From Multivorans sp965232105 (GTDB lineage: Bacteria > Acidobacteriota > Thermoanaerobaculia > Multivoradales > Multivoraceae), in NCBI GenBank assembly GCA_965232105.1, contig OZ246956.1, positions 2,542,001 through 2,606,000 of the forward strand: a stretch of DNA of 64,000 nt, read 5' to 3'. Each line of letters begins with the position of its first letter. Within the stretch, counting starts at the first letter, position 1. The notes under the pieces were generated by a model. That model did not search any database. It saw only the letters and a program-made list of their open reading frames with translations, and was not told the DNA's origin. Made by a program: the position numbers and the translations under genes. This document shows, in pieces, positions 49,454-58,756 of the stretch.

Positions 49454-50232
49454 TGACGGAACTGAGCACGCTGAGCCGGTCCGTGGCCGGCAAGACCGCG
49501 TTGATCACGGGGTGCGCTTCGGGAATGGGCCGGGCGACGGCGAAGCTGTTTGCCGCGGAAGGCGCGAACGTAGCCGCTACGGACATCAACGGTGAGGGCG
49601 TCCGGGAGACGGTGGCCGAGATCCGGGCCGCGGGCCGGGAAGCGACCGCCTGGACGCTCGACGTCGGCGACGCCGAGGCGATCCGGCGGGTCGTCGGCGA
49701 GGTGGCGGCGCGCTACGGCGGACTGGACATCCTGGTGAACAACGCCGGTATCTCACGCGGCGGGCCGATCGACGCGGACGAGTACGAGCAGCGCTGGCAG
49801 GAGACGGTCAACGTACTGCTCACGGCTCACCAGCGGACGATCCGTGCGGCGCTGCGGTACCTGCGCCAGTCGGACTCGCCGCGGATCGTGAACATCGCCT
49901 CGACCGAAGGGCTGGGCGCAACCGCGATGAACAGCGCCTACTCGGCGGCCAAGACCGGCGTCATCGGCCTGACCCGAGGCCTGGCGGTGGAGCTAGGCAA
50001 GGAGGGCATCACGGTGAACTGCATCTGCCCGGGGCCGATCCGCACCGGGATGACCGAGCGGATCCCCGAGGAGCACAAGCAGATCTACGCACGCCGGCGC
50101 ACTGCCCTGCGGCGCTACGGCGATCCGGAGGAGGTGGCGCACGGCACGCTGCATCTGTGCCTTCCCGCGTCGTCCTTCATCACCGGCGTCGCGTTGCCTG
50201 TGGACGGCGGGTTGACCGTTCGGCGAGCCTGA
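49453..50232 (+). CDS. Short-chain dehydrogenase/reductase
   Basis: A 259-aa SDR oxidoreductase: cofactor motif 'LITGCASGMGRATA' (about 17-30), 'DILVNNAGISRGG', catalytic Ser in 'IVNIASTEG', 'YSAAK' (Tyr/Lys) and C-terminal 'ITGVALPVDGGLT'. Asp in 'AATDIN' after the second strand favours NAD(H). It overlaps the aminotransferase stop and is the last gene of the six-gene run. The substrate is unknown. Confidence 0.92.
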   Translation: MTELSTLSRSVAGKTALITGCASGMGRATAKLFAAEGANVAATDINGEGVRETVAEIRAAGREATAWTLDVGDAEAIRRVVGEVAARYGGLDILVNNAGISRGGPIDADEYEQRWQETVNVLLTAHQRTIRAALRYLRQSDSPRIVNIASTEGLGATAMNSAYSAAKTGVIGLTRGLAVELGKEGITVNCICPGPIRTGMTERIPEEHKQIYARRRTALRRYGDPEEVAHGTLHLCLPASSFITGVALPVDGGLTVRRA

Positions 50233-50247
50233 CGCGGCCGAGCGAGT

Positions 50248-52563
50248 TCAATCCAGATAGCCGAGAGCCTTCAGCGCCTCGCGCTGCTCGGCCGGCATCG
50301 CCGGTTCGACGCCGGCCGTGAGTGGCTCGGATCCTCGCTGCAGGAGCTTGCCGATGGTCGCCAGATAGCCGGCCCAGAGTGACTCCTGCCCCAGGTCGTT
50401 CAACTCGGCACGATCGCTGCCGGTGTCGAACAATTGCCGATCCGTCCCGGAGAGGGTCTTCTGGTCGATCAACTTGTGGCGCCGGTCGGCTCCGTCCAAC
50501 AGCACTGCGTCCATGGCGAGTCCGTCGAGACGGAGTTCGGCCATGGCGACTGGCGAGGGAAAGATGTCGCTCCCGGAGCGGATGAGAGGAAACAGAGACT
50601 TGCCGTCGGTCTCGATCAGCCCGGCGTGCCCGATCGAGTCGAGAATCGTGGGGACGATGTCGATCTGTTGCACTTGCGCCTCCACCACGGAGACGTCCTC
50701 GGGCCGGCGCAAACCTCCGGGCAGCCGGACGATGAGCGGCACGTGGATCTGCTCCTGGTAGAGAGTTGCTCCGTGACCGTGCCGGCCGTGGTCCTGGAAC
50801 TCCTCGCCGTGGTCCGCCACGAAGACGACGAGCGTGTCGTCCAGGAAGCCTCGCCGGTCGAGTTCCTCGAGCATGCGCCCGAAGTGCTCGTCGACGAAGG
50901 CGATCTCGGCGTCGTAGAGGTCCCTCAGGTCCTTCGTCGAGTGGCTGGCGTCAGCCGGGTTCTTCGTGTTGAGAATGCCGGGTCCGGGGGGAGCGTCGGG
51001 CGCAAACTGCCGTCGCAGGCGGTCGGGCGGGAGATAGGGAGCGTGGGGATCCGTGACGTGGAGAAAGACGAAGAAGGAGTCCTCCGGCCCGATCCGCTCG
51101 AGCCATTCCAGAGTCTCGTCGACCGCCCTCCAGACCGGAACGTGAATCCCGGGCCGCGAGGCACGCTCCTGCATGGGCTTGAAGTGACTGAAGCCGCGGC
51201 GAAAGCCGAACTGGGGGCCGGCGTTGCCGTTCGTGCTCACGCCGAGGGCCCGGTAGCCGAGCGAACGCAGGATCTCCGGCAGGTACGGGACGTCCTCACC
51301 GAGTTTCTGGTTCCGTGTGCGGGCGCCGTGGTTGTGGGGATAGAGCCCGGTGAGGATGCTCGCCGTCGCCGGGCGGGTCCACGACGATTGGGCCACCGGG
51401 TGTTCAAAGAGCACGGCGTCGGCGGCGAAACGGTCGATGTTCGGCGACGTCGGGCGGTCGTAGCCGTAGCAGCCCAGGTGGTCGGCGCGCAGCGTGTCGA
51501 CGAGGAAGATGAGGATGTGCGGCAACTTTCCGGACGTCGCCGCGGCCGCTCCGGGTGCGCTGACCGGGGGGGCGGGCTGGCTCTCATCGCGGCCCGACTC
51601 GGGCAGAGAAACGGCGTGAGGCCAGATCGGCGTCGTACTGTGCAGGAGTGCGGATACCAGGAGACCCGCTTCCGCCTGTGGCACGCGGGCGCCCGGGATC
51701 GGTTCCAGGCGGACGCGTAGCGGGCTTTCGTCCGCGGGCAGGGTCAATCGGCCACTGCCTTGCGTCAGGCTCTTCGTGATGATCGGCGGTCCCGTCGGTT
51801 GGCGAAAAGCGGACGCTTTCAGACGTGGCGCCGGTTCGGCGTTCCTCCAGGCGCCCTGGGGGCCGTAGAGCTCGGTGTCCAACTCGAGCATGCCGCCCTC
51901 GGGTAGCAGGACGTAGTAGTCGACCGCGCTGTGGAAGGGCAGCCTCAGCGATCCGTCGGCTGCCGCGGCCGGTCGTGAACCTGCGCCGGCGCCCTCGATC
52001 CGAAGGCGGCTCCAGGCGACCCTGGGCTCGACGGCGCCAGGCCCCGCGTGGGCGAAGTGGTGCAACGCGACTTCGTTGGCGCCGCTTCGTTGAGCGGAGG
52101 CCGGCAGTTGCAGGCGGCGTTCTTCCATCCCGGCGCCGGCCGGCAGATCGAACTCACCCAGGGACTCGTCATTCCAGGTTACGCGGACCGTGACCGGCTG
52201 GCTGGCGCCGGCCGTCAGGTTCCTCCCGGTAAGGACGAGTTCCAGCGGGCGCGGCCAGGCCAGTTGCCAGCGCAGTCTGGCGCGGGGCTCGGCGTTCCGG
52301 GCGAAGGCGCCTTCCTCGGTTTCCTCGGGGGCGGACCAACCGCCCAGGAGTTCAACGCGCTGCTCGTAGTTGCCAGGTTGAACCTCTGCCGTCTCGCCGG
52401 TCACCGAGGCCAGGTCGAGCGCCTGAGCGAGGTCCGTCCGATGAGTGTGCCGGGCCTCACCGCCGCACGCGAGAAACGCCAGGGCAAGAACGAATGGGAG
52501 GGCGAGGGCTAGCGCGTCGAGATGACTCTTTTTTCGCGGAGGCTGCCGTGTGGATTTCGTCAC
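50248..52563 (-). CDS. Sulfatase-like lipoprotein with Thr at the nucleophile position
   Basis: A 771-aa protein. Lipobox 'LAFLACGG' (Cys33), then two beta-rich regions (about 40-345) of unknown role, then an alkaline-phosphatase-superfamily domain (about 347-771) with 'LIFLVDTLRADHLGCYGY', 'FVADHGEEFQDHGRHGHGATLY' and 'HVPLIVRLPGG'. Where sulfatases have C-x-P-S-R, this reads 'SSWTRPATASILTG', placing Thr396 at the Cys position. The enzyme is then probably a phospho- or sulfo-transferase or hydrolase using Thr, independent of formylglycine. Its start overlaps the preceding SDR stop (ATGA). Confidence 0.85.
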   Translation of the reverse strand: MTKSTRQPPRKKSHLDALALALPFVLALAFLACGGEARHTHRTDLAQALDLASVTGETAEVQPGNYEQRVELLGGWSAPEETEEGAFARNAEPRARLRWQLAWPRPLELVLTGRNLTAGASQPVTVRVTWNDESLGEFDLPAGAGMEERRLQLPASAQRSGANEVALHHFAHAGPGAVEPRVAWSRLRIEGAGAGSRPAAAADGSLRLPFHSAVDYYVLLPEGGMLELDTELYGPQGAWRNAEPAPRLKASAFRQPTGPPIITKSLTQGSGRLTLPADESPLRVRLEPIPGARVPQAEAGLLVSALLHSTTPIWPHAVSLPESGRDESQPAPPVSAPGAAAATSGKLPHILIFLVDTLRADHLGCYGYDRPTSPNIDRFAADAVLFEHPVAQSSWTRPATASILTGLYPHNHGARTRNQKLGEDVPYLPEILRSLGYRALGVSTNGNAGPQFGFRRGFSHFKPMQERASRPGIHVPVWRAVDETLEWLERIGPEDSFFVFLHVTDPHAPYLPPDRLRRQFAPDAPPGPGILNTKNPADASHSTKDLRDLYDAEIAFVDEHFGRMLEELDRRGFLDDTLVVFVADHGEEFQDHGRHGHGATLYQEQIHVPLIVRLPGGLRRPEDVSVVEAQVQQIDIVPTILDSIGHAGLIETDGKSLFPLIRSGSDIFPSPVAMAELRLDGLAMDAVLLDGADRRHKLIDQKTLSGTDRQLFDTGSDRAELNDLGQESLWAGYLATIGKLLQRGSEPLTAGVEPAMPAEQREALKALGYLD

Positions 52564-53327
52564 CGGCTGCCGCCGTCGATGCGCAGCACGGCGCCCGTCG
52601 TGTAGCTCGAGGCGTCGGAGGCCAGGTAGAGCGCGGCGCCGACGATCTCGTCCGGTTCGCCGCCCCGGCGCAGCGCGATCGATGTCTGCGCCCGCTTGTT
52701 GAACGCCTCCAGATCCCAGGCCTTCGAGATGTCGGTCAGGAAGGGCCCCGGCATGATCGCGTTGACGCGCACCTTCGGACCATAGGCGTGCGCCAGGGAT
52801 TCCGTCAGCGAGTTCAGCCCGGCCTTGGCCGCTCCGTAGGGTTCCGCGTTGGGGCTGGGGTGAATCGCGGCGGTGCTCGTCACGTTGATGATGCTGCCGC
52901 CGTTCCCGCCGGCCATGCGCTGGCCGATCACCGCCGCCAGCCGGAAGGGTCCCTTCAGGTTCACCCCGATCACCTTGTCGAACAGCGCCTCGCCGACCTC
53001 GGACAGGCTCGGGTAGAGCGGCGACATCCCGGCGTTGTTCACCAGCACGTCGACCTTCCCGAACCGTTCGTAGGCGGCGTCGATGAGACCGTTCACCTCG
53101 TCCCAGCGGCCGACGTGGCAGGCGTATGCCAGTCCCTGCCGGCCCATTGCCTCGATCTCTTTCACGACCTCGTTGCAGGAGTCGATCTTCCGGCTGGTCA
53201 CGACGACGTCGGCGCCGGCAGCGGCAAAGGCGAGCGACATCTCACGGCCCAGTCCGCGGCTGCCGCCGGTGACGAGCGCGGTGCGGCCGGAGAGGTCGAA
53301 AACACGGTTGGCATCCCGATTGGTCAT
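52560..53327 (-). CDS. Short-chain dehydrogenase/reductase
   Basis: A 255-aa SDR: 'ALVTGGSRGLGREMSLAFA' (cofactor), 'VTSRKIDSCNEVVKEIEAMG' (Ser-Arg favours NADP), 'DVLVNNAGMSPLYPSL', 'IINVTSTAAIHPSPNAEPYGAAKAG' (Ser, Tyr, Lys) and 'TTGAVLRIDGGSR'. ATG at 53327 is chosen for the family-like N-terminus. The stop overlaps the sulfatase-like gene start by 4 bp, so they form an operon. Confidence 0.92.
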   Translation of the reverse strand: MTNRDANRVFDLSGRTALVTGGSRGLGREMSLAFAAAGADVVVTSRKIDSCNEVVKEIEAMGRQGLAYACHVGRWDEVNGLIDAAYERFGKVDVLVNNAGMSPLYPSLSEVGEALFDKVIGVNLKGPFRLAAVIGQRMAGGNGGSIINVTSTAAIHPSPNAEPYGAAKAGLNSLTESLAHAYGPKVRVNAIMPGPFLTDISKAWDLEAFNKRAQTSIALRRGGEPDEIVGAALYLASDASSYTTGAVLRIDGGSR

Positions 53328-53376
53328 GCGCCGGAGGCTAACAACTGCCTGCACGCCGGGGTAGATTTTGCGGACG

Positions 53377-54105
53377 ATGACCGATTCCCCACCGCTCGCT
53401 GCCGCCGACACCGCCGACGCCGCTGCCGTTGCCGAGCCCCGTCTCGTCCAGATCCAGGCCGGTCCGATGGCCAACTTCGTCTACGTTCTCGCGGACTCCG
53501 TCACCCGCAAGGCCTGGGTCGTAGACCCGGCCTGGGAGCCGCTCGGCGTCGTCAGGATCGCCGAGGAGCAGGGCTACGAAGTGACGGGCGTGCTGGCGAC
53601 GCACTTCCACCAGGATCACATCGGCGGGGAGATCATGGGCCAGCACATTCCCGGCGTTCGCGAGCTGCGCGCCGAGCACGATCTGCCGATGCTGATTCAC
53701 GAAGCCGAGGCCGATCGGGGCGCGGAGATTGCCGGTTGCCCGCCGGACAGGGTAGAGGTGTTCCGCGACGGCGACGTCCTCGAGCTCGGCGATCTCCGGG
53801 TCGAGGTGCTGCACACTCCCGGGCATTCGCCGGGAAGCTGCTGTTTCCGTGCCGGCGACCACATGTTGACGGCCGACACCCTGTTCGTGCAGGGCATCGG
53901 CCGGGTCGACCTGCCGCACAGCGACATCGACGCGATGTTCCACTCGCTGGAGCGGTTGAAGGCGGTGCCTCCGGAGGTGGGAATCTACCCGGGGCATGAC
54001 TACGGCCCGGAGTCGTTCTCGACGATCGGCCGCGAACTCCAGTGGAATGCCTACCTCCGACCGAACAGCCTGGAACAGTGGCGCGCGATGATGGGGATCT
54101 TCTGA
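53377..54105 (+). CDS. Metallo-beta-lactamase-fold hydrolase (glyoxalase II-like)
   Basis: A 242-aa MBL-fold enzyme: 'THFHQDHIGG' (His76, His78, Asp80, His81), 'LHTPGHSPGSCCF', 'LTADTLFVQGIGRVDLP' and 'YPGHDYG' provide all metal ligands. Hydroxyacylglutathione hydrolase-like members split thioesters. It starts with ATG at 53377 and overlaps the ABC ATPase gene at its 3' end. It is transcribed away from the SDR/sulfatase pair. Confidence 0.9.
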   Translation: MTDSPPLAAADTADAAAVAEPRLVQIQAGPMANFVYVLADSVTRKAWVVDPAWEPLGVVRIAEEQGYEVTGVLATHFHQDHIGGEIMGQHIPGVRELRAEHDLPMLIHEAEADRGAEIAGCPPDRVEVFRDGDVLELGDLRVEVLHTPGHSPGSCCFRAGDHMLTADTLFVQGIGRVDLPHSDIDAMFHSLERLKAVPPEVGIYPGHDYGPESFSTIGRELQWNAYLRPNSLEQWRAMMGIF

Positions 54106-54824
54106 GCGAGGACCGAAGCGCTTCGCCTGCTGCCGTCGCACCGGCTGGAACTCTTCCGCGGATCGAGGCCCGAAGACTGCGGCGCGAGTTGCGCTCCGGG
54201 GAGCGTACGCTGGTCGTGGTGGACGACATCGACCTGAGGGTGGCCGCGGGCGAGTGCATCTCCATCCGCGGCCCGTCGGGCGCCGGCAAGTCGACGTTGC
54301 TGGCGCTGCTTGCGGGCCTCGACCGCCCGACCGCGGGCAGCGTGCTGATCGACGGCCGGCCGATCGAAGGACTGAGCGAGGACGGGTTGGCGCTGCTGCG
54401 GCGCGAGAAGATCGGCTTCGTCTTCCAGTCCTTCCAGTTGCTCGGTAACCTGACCGCGCGGGAGAACGTCCAGTTTCCGCTCGATCTGCTCGGGCGTCGT
54501 CGCTCGCGGCAGCGGGCCGAGGACCTGCTCGCCGAAGTCGGACTGGCCCGGCGCGGTCACCATTACCCGTCGCAGCTTTCGGGCGGCGAACAGCAGCGCG
54601 TGGCACTGGCCAGGGCCTTCGCCGCCGAGCCTCTGATCCTGCTTGGGGACGAGCCGACCGGCAACCTGGACTCGGCCACGGGGGCCGCGGTTCTGGACGT
54701 GATGATGGCTCTCCGCGATCGCTTCGGCTCGACCCTGGTGCTCGTCACCCACGATCCAGCCGTCGCCGCGCGCGCCGACCGTGAGCTGGTCATGGTGGAC
54801 GGGCGCTTTTCGGAAGGACGCTGA
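54078..54824 (+). CDS. ABC transporter ATPase (LolD/YbbA-like)
   Basis: A 248-aa ATPase: Walker A 'RGPSGAGKSTLLALLAGL', Q-loop 'GFVFQSFQLLGNLTARENV', signature 'QLSGGEQQRVALARAFA', Walker B 'ILLGDEPTGNLD' and 'LVTHDP'. The pattern with FtsX-like permeases is that of the MacB/LolD group, and the partner's size points to YbbA/YbbP. No start codon lies between the MBL stop and the conserved region, so translation begins inside the MBL gene, at GTG 54078 or ATG 54042. Confidence 0.92.
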   Translation: MARDDGDLLSEDRSASPAAVAPAGTLPRIEARRLRRELRSGERTLVVVDDIDLRVAAGECISIRGPSGAGKSTLLALLAGLDRPTAGSVLIDGRPIEGLSEDGLALLRREKIGFVFQSFQLLGNLTARENVQFPLDLLGRRRSRQRAEDLLAEVGLARRGHHYPSQLSGGEQQRVALARAFAAEPLILLGDEPTGNLDSATGAAVLDVMMALRDRFGSTLVLVTHDPAVAARADRELVMVDGRFSEGR

Positions 54825-54825
54825 C

Positions 54826-57393
54826 GTGGGCCCGGGCGTGGCGTTCCGGTACTCGCTGCGCGAGTTTCGAGGTTCGCTGGGCCGGGTTCTGGTCTGGGTG
54901 CTTTGCCTCTCGGTCGGGGTCGGGGCCGTGGTCTCGGTGGCGGGCCTCGCCTCGAGCGTCGACGGGGCGATCCGCGGAGAAGCCAGGAAGCTCCTGGCCG
55001 CCGATCTGGCGTTTCGGTCGCGCGCTCCGATCCCGGAGCAGGTCCTCGAGGCGGTCGACTCCGTGCCGGGGGCCACCAGGGCGGAGGTCCGCGAGTTGGC
55101 CGCGATGGTGGGTCGGGCGAACGTCCCCGATGCGGACGAGCAAGGCCCGTCGAGCCTGCTGGTCGAACTGAAGGCGATCTCGGGCGGCTATCCCTTCTAT
55201 GGCGAGTTGCAGGTCCAGCCGCCGCTTCCGGTGGGGACGAGTCCGGCCGAGGTGCTCGGCGACCACTCGGCGCTTGTTTCGCCGGAAGCCCTTTCCCGTC
55301 TGGGACTCGAGATCGGCGACGAGCTTCGCCTCGGAGGGCGGACGCTCCGGATTGCCGGCGCGCTGGAAGCCGAACCGGACCGGCTGCCGACGGGGTTCGC
55401 GTTCGGGCCGCGCGTCATCGTGGGCATCGAGGCGCAGGAGGCGGCCGGGATCTTCCCGTTTGCCGGCTTCGGTGGCTACCGGGTGCTGGTGCGGTTGCCG
55501 GGGGAACGTTCGCTCGAGGAACTGGAGCTGCAGGCGGCGGCGCTTCGTGGCGAACTCGACGACGGTGCGGCGGTTCGCATCGAGACGTACGCCGATGCCC
55601 AGCCCGGCATTCGCGAAGACCTGGAACGGCTTTCCCGTTACCTGGGCCTGGTCGCGCTGCTGTCGCTGCTGGTTGGCGGCGTCGGTGTGGCACAGGGGAT
55701 TCGCGCCTGGCTGACCCAGCGCCTCGATGCGCTGGCTGTTCTCAAGTGCCTGGGTGCCAGACCTCGCGATCTCCTGCGCACCTACCTCGTTCAGGCGACA
55801 TTGCTCGGCTTGGTAGCCGGCGTGATCGGCGGTGCGGTCGGCCTGGTATCGATGCTCCTCGTGCCGGCGATCCTGGGTGGCGCCTTGCCGGTGGAAGCGG
55901 TTTCGATCTGGCAGCCCTGGGCCTTCCTTCGTGGAGTCGCGCTGGGCATCGGGGTATCGACCGCTTTCTCCGCGCCGGCGCTGCTGGTCGTGCTGCGGGC
56001 GCCGCCGGTGCGGGTTTTCCGCCGCGGCGCCGAGCCGCTGCCGGGCTCACGGCTGGCCAGCGCGTTGTCGTTGTTCGCGGTCGCGACCGGGGTCGCCGGC
56101 TCGGTCGCGCTCCAGGCCGGGTCGCTTTGGCTCGCCCTCCGGTTCCTCGGCGCGGTCGGCGCGGCGGTTGCGGCTCTGGTCCTTGCCGCCCTGGGGTTGC
56201 GGTCGGTGGCTCGGTTCCTGGCTCCGAGGTGCCGCTCCTCCTGGCTCCGGTACGGGGTCGCGGCGCTGGCGCGGCCCGAGTCCGGCACGCTGGCGGCGTC
56301 GGTCGCCCTGGGGATGGGCCTGATGGTGCTGTTGTCGATGTTCGTGGTCCAGGGGCATCTTCACGACGAGCTGGCCGCGGGACTTCCGGAGGACGCGCCG
56401 AGCGCCTTCCTGCTGAACGTGCCGCAAGCGGGCTGGGAGGAACTCGCCGAGCTTCTCGAGCGCGAGGGCGCCGAAAGGGTGCAGTCGGCGCCGGTCGTCA
56501 TGGCGAGGGTTGCGGCGATCGACGGTGTTCCGGTGGCGGAGCGAATCAACGACCAGAACCGCTGGGCATTACGACGGCAGTTACGGCTGACCTACCTGGA
56601 TGAGTTGCCGCAGGACAATGTGATCCTCGAAGCGGCTGGGCCGGCCACGTTGACGGCGCCGTGGGTCGAGCCGGCGACCTTCGAGGTCAGCGTCGAGCAG
56701 GACTTCGCGGAGACGATCGGGGTGGCTGTCGGCTCGACGATCGATCTGGTCGTGGGGAGCCGCGAGGTCACGATCACCGTGACGAGTCTGCGACGGGTGG
56801 ACTGGGAGGGTTTCGGGATCAACTTCTTTCTGGTGACCGAACCGGCGGTCCTGGACTGGGCGCCGCAAACGCGTCTGGCGGCCGCCTGGATGCCGAGGGA
56901 ACGGGAGCAGGGAATCCAGGACGCGGTCTACGGGGCCCATCCCGGAGTCGCCGTGGTCCGGATTCGGGAGGTGCTGCAGAAGGTGGTCGATCTGATCGGC
57001 AACCTGCAGGTCGGCGTCCGGGTGCTGGGCAGCTTCACCGTGGCGGCGGCATTGTTGACGCTGGCCGGGGCGGTCGCCGCCGGTTCACAGCAACGCGGTC
57101 GGGAGGCGGCGCTGCTCAAGACGATCGGCTCGACCCGATTCGACGTGCTGCGCGCCTTTGCGGCCGAGTACGCGCTGATCGGTCTGTCCGCGGCGATCGT
57201 GGCGGCTTTGCTCGGCCTGTCGGCCTCCTGGTGGCTGGTTACCCGCGAACTCGAACTCGCGTGGTCCTTCCGTCCCCTGGCGGTGTTCGGGGCGCTTTCG
57301 GCGGGCAGCCTGCTGGCGCTCGGAACGGGACTCCTTGCCAGCGCAGGCGCGTTACGCAGGCCGCCGATCGACTCGCTGCGGGAAGGCTCGTGA
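54826..57393 (+). CDS. FtsX-like ABC permease (YbbP-like)
   Basis: An 855-aa membrane protein with an N-terminal helix ('VLVWVLCLSVGVGAVVSVAGL'), a large periplasmic domain (about 40-280), and helices with 'GLVALLSLLVGGVGVAQGIRAWLTQRL' (FtsX motif, in part). 'LAVLKCLGARPRDLL' is the coupling region. A second, repeated FtsX unit near the end has 'GREAALLKTIGSTRFDVLRAFAAEYALIG'. Size and two-unit layout match YbbP. GTG start 1 bp after the ATPase stop. The role may be envelope lipid or lipoprotein handling. Confidence 0.9.
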   Translation: MGPGVAFRYSLREFRGSLGRVLVWVLCLSVGVGAVVSVAGLASSVDGAIRGEARKLLAADLAFRSRAPIPEQVLEAVDSVPGATRAEVRELAAMVGRANVPDADEQGPSSLLVELKAISGGYPFYGELQVQPPLPVGTSPAEVLGDHSALVSPEALSRLGLEIGDELRLGGRTLRIAGALEAEPDRLPTGFAFGPRVIVGIEAQEAAGIFPFAGFGGYRVLVRLPGERSLEELELQAAALRGELDDGAAVRIETYADAQPGIREDLERLSRYLGLVALLSLLVGGVGVAQGIRAWLTQRLDALAVLKCLGARPRDLLRTYLVQATLLGLVAGVIGGAVGLVSMLLVPAILGGALPVEAVSIWQPWAFLRGVALGIGVSTAFSAPALLVVLRAPPVRVFRRGAEPLPGSRLASALSLFAVATGVAGSVALQAGSLWLALRFLGAVGAAVAALVLAALGLRSVARFLAPRCRSSWLRYGVAALARPESGTLAASVALGMGLMVLLSMFVVQGHLHDELAAGLPEDAPSAFLLNVPQAGWEELAELLEREGAERVQSAPVVMARVAAIDGVPVAERINDQNRWALRRQLRLTYLDELPQDNVILEAAGPATLTAPWVEPATFEVSVEQDFAETIGVAVGSTIDLVVGSREVTITVTSLRRVDWEGFGINFFLVTEPAVLDWAPQTRLAAAWMPREREQGIQDAVYGAHPGVAVVRIREVLQKVVDLIGNLQVGVRVLGSFTVAAALLTLAGAVAAGSQQRGREAALLKTIGSTRFDVLRAFAAEYALIGLSAAIVAALLGLSASWWLVTRELELAWSFRPLAVFGALSAGSLLALGTGLLASAGALRRPPIDSLREGS

Positions 57394-58592
57394 TGGCGCG
57401 AATCTCCACTCGCTGGCAGATCGTCGGGGCGTTGTTCGCGATGATGATGTTCTCGTCGGGGCTCGGTTTCTACAACCAGTCGGTGCTGCTCGAGGCGCTG
57501 ACGCGCGAGCGCGGGTTCTCGGTTGCCGCCGCGTCGCTCGCCTCGACCGTGTTCTTCGCGACCAGCGGGTTTGCCGGTCTGGCGGTCGCCAGCGTGATCG
57601 AGCGAATCGATGCCCGCTGGTCCGTCGCCACTGGCGTTGCCGTCTGTGCCGTGTCGCTGGTCGTGATCGGCCGCGTCGAGGACACCTTGCATGTCTACGC
57701 GGCGTTCGTGCTCTTCGGCGTCGGTTTCTCCGCTACGAGCATGCTCACGGCGAGCACCGTGGTCACGCGATGGTTCGCCCGGCGCCGGGCTTTCGCGCTG
57801 TCGATCGTATTCACGGGCCTTTCCGCCGGGGGCATGCTGGTCGCGCCGTTCGCCGCCTGGGCCGTTGCCGAGCATGGCCTTCGGCGCGGCACCGAGATTC
57901 TGGCTGCAACCTATGTCGTAGGCATTCTGCCCCTGGCCCTGTGGCGTTTGCTGCCGCGGCCGCGGGACGCGACGGATGTCGCCGGCGAGTTCGACGGCGG
58001 CGAGGAGCCGGGAGTCGACGCGCGCGAGGCGTTCCGTTCCCGCTACTTCGCGGGCATAGCAGCCACCTTTTTCTTCGGGCTGATGGCGCAGGTTGGAGGC
58101 ATTGCCCATCAGTTCAGGCTGGTCAGTGTCCACGAGCCGGGCGTCGCCAGTCTGGCGGTTTCGATCCTCGCCGCGGCAAGCGTGGTGGGCCGCCTGGCTT
58201 CCGGCGCGCTGCTCGAACGTCTTCCGTACCGGGGCTTCAGCCTCGTGTTGCTTGTCCTCCAGGGGTTCACCCTGGGGATTCTTGGGTCGACCACGAGCAC
58301 GGCGGGTCTCCTGCTGGCATCCGGGGCGTTCGGACTCACGATCGGCAGCTTCCTCATGATGCAGCCGCTGTTGCTGGCCGAGGCATTCGGCACGCGGAGC
58401 TACGCGCGCATCTACTCGGTGAGCACGTTGTGCGCGTCGGTAGGTGTGGCGCTTGGTCCGCTTCTGTTGGGCTGGGCTCACGATCTGGCCGGTGGCTACC
58501 GGGGTGCGTACGCGCTTGGCGCGGTGATGTCGTGGTTGGGCTGCGTCGCGCTTTGGGGGGCTGGCAAGGGCTACGTGCGTCGCACGCAGTAG
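57393..58592 (+). CDS. MFS transporter
   Basis: A 399-aa major facilitator with 12 helices. It has 'GFYNQSVLLEALTRERGFSVAAASLAS' near the start, a loop with 'VTRWFARRRAFALSIVFTG' (about 126-144) typical of the oxalate/monocarboxylate branch, a soluble central loop with 'DGGEEPGVDAREAF', and 'AEAFGTRSYARIYSVSTLCASVG' late. ATG overlaps the permease stop (TGATG), making it the last gene of the MBL-ABC-ABC-MFS operon. The substrate is probably a small organic anion. Confidence 0.9.
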   Translation: MARISTRWQIVGALFAMMMFSSGLGFYNQSVLLEALTRERGFSVAAASLASTVFFATSGFAGLAVASVIERIDARWSVATGVAVCAVSLVVIGRVEDTLHVYAAFVLFGVGFSATSMLTASTVVTRWFARRRAFALSIVFTGLSAGGMLVAPFAAWAVAEHGLRRGTEILAATYVVGILPLALWRLLPRPRDATDVAGEFDGGEEPGVDAREAFRSRYFAGIAATFFFGLMAQVGGIAHQFRLVSVHEPGVASLAVSILAAASVVGRLASGALLERLPYRGFSLVLLVLQGFTLGILGSTTSTAGLLLASGAFGLTIGSFLMMQPLLLAEAFGTRSYARIYSVSTLCASVGVALGPLLLGWAHDLAGGYRGAYALGAVMSWLGCVALWGAGKGYVRRTQ

Positions 58593-58756
58593 CTCGGTCG
58601 CAGTCGCCGCCCTGAGTGCGTCCGGTGACGCAAACGAAGTTGGAAGTTTTGGTGGGTCCGAGATAGGCTGCGGGGGCTTTCGTTGCGCTGCGACACTGGA
58701 GTATCGTCGCCCTTCACGCGGATGCCTCGCCGGAGGACCTTCACCGAGGAGAACCC

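Noticed and set aside
56928..58481. 517-codon minus-strand frame opposite the MFS and permease genes
   Set aside because: Composition is Gln/Arg/His-rich shadow, while the plus strand encodes two well-defined membrane proteins with overlapping starts.
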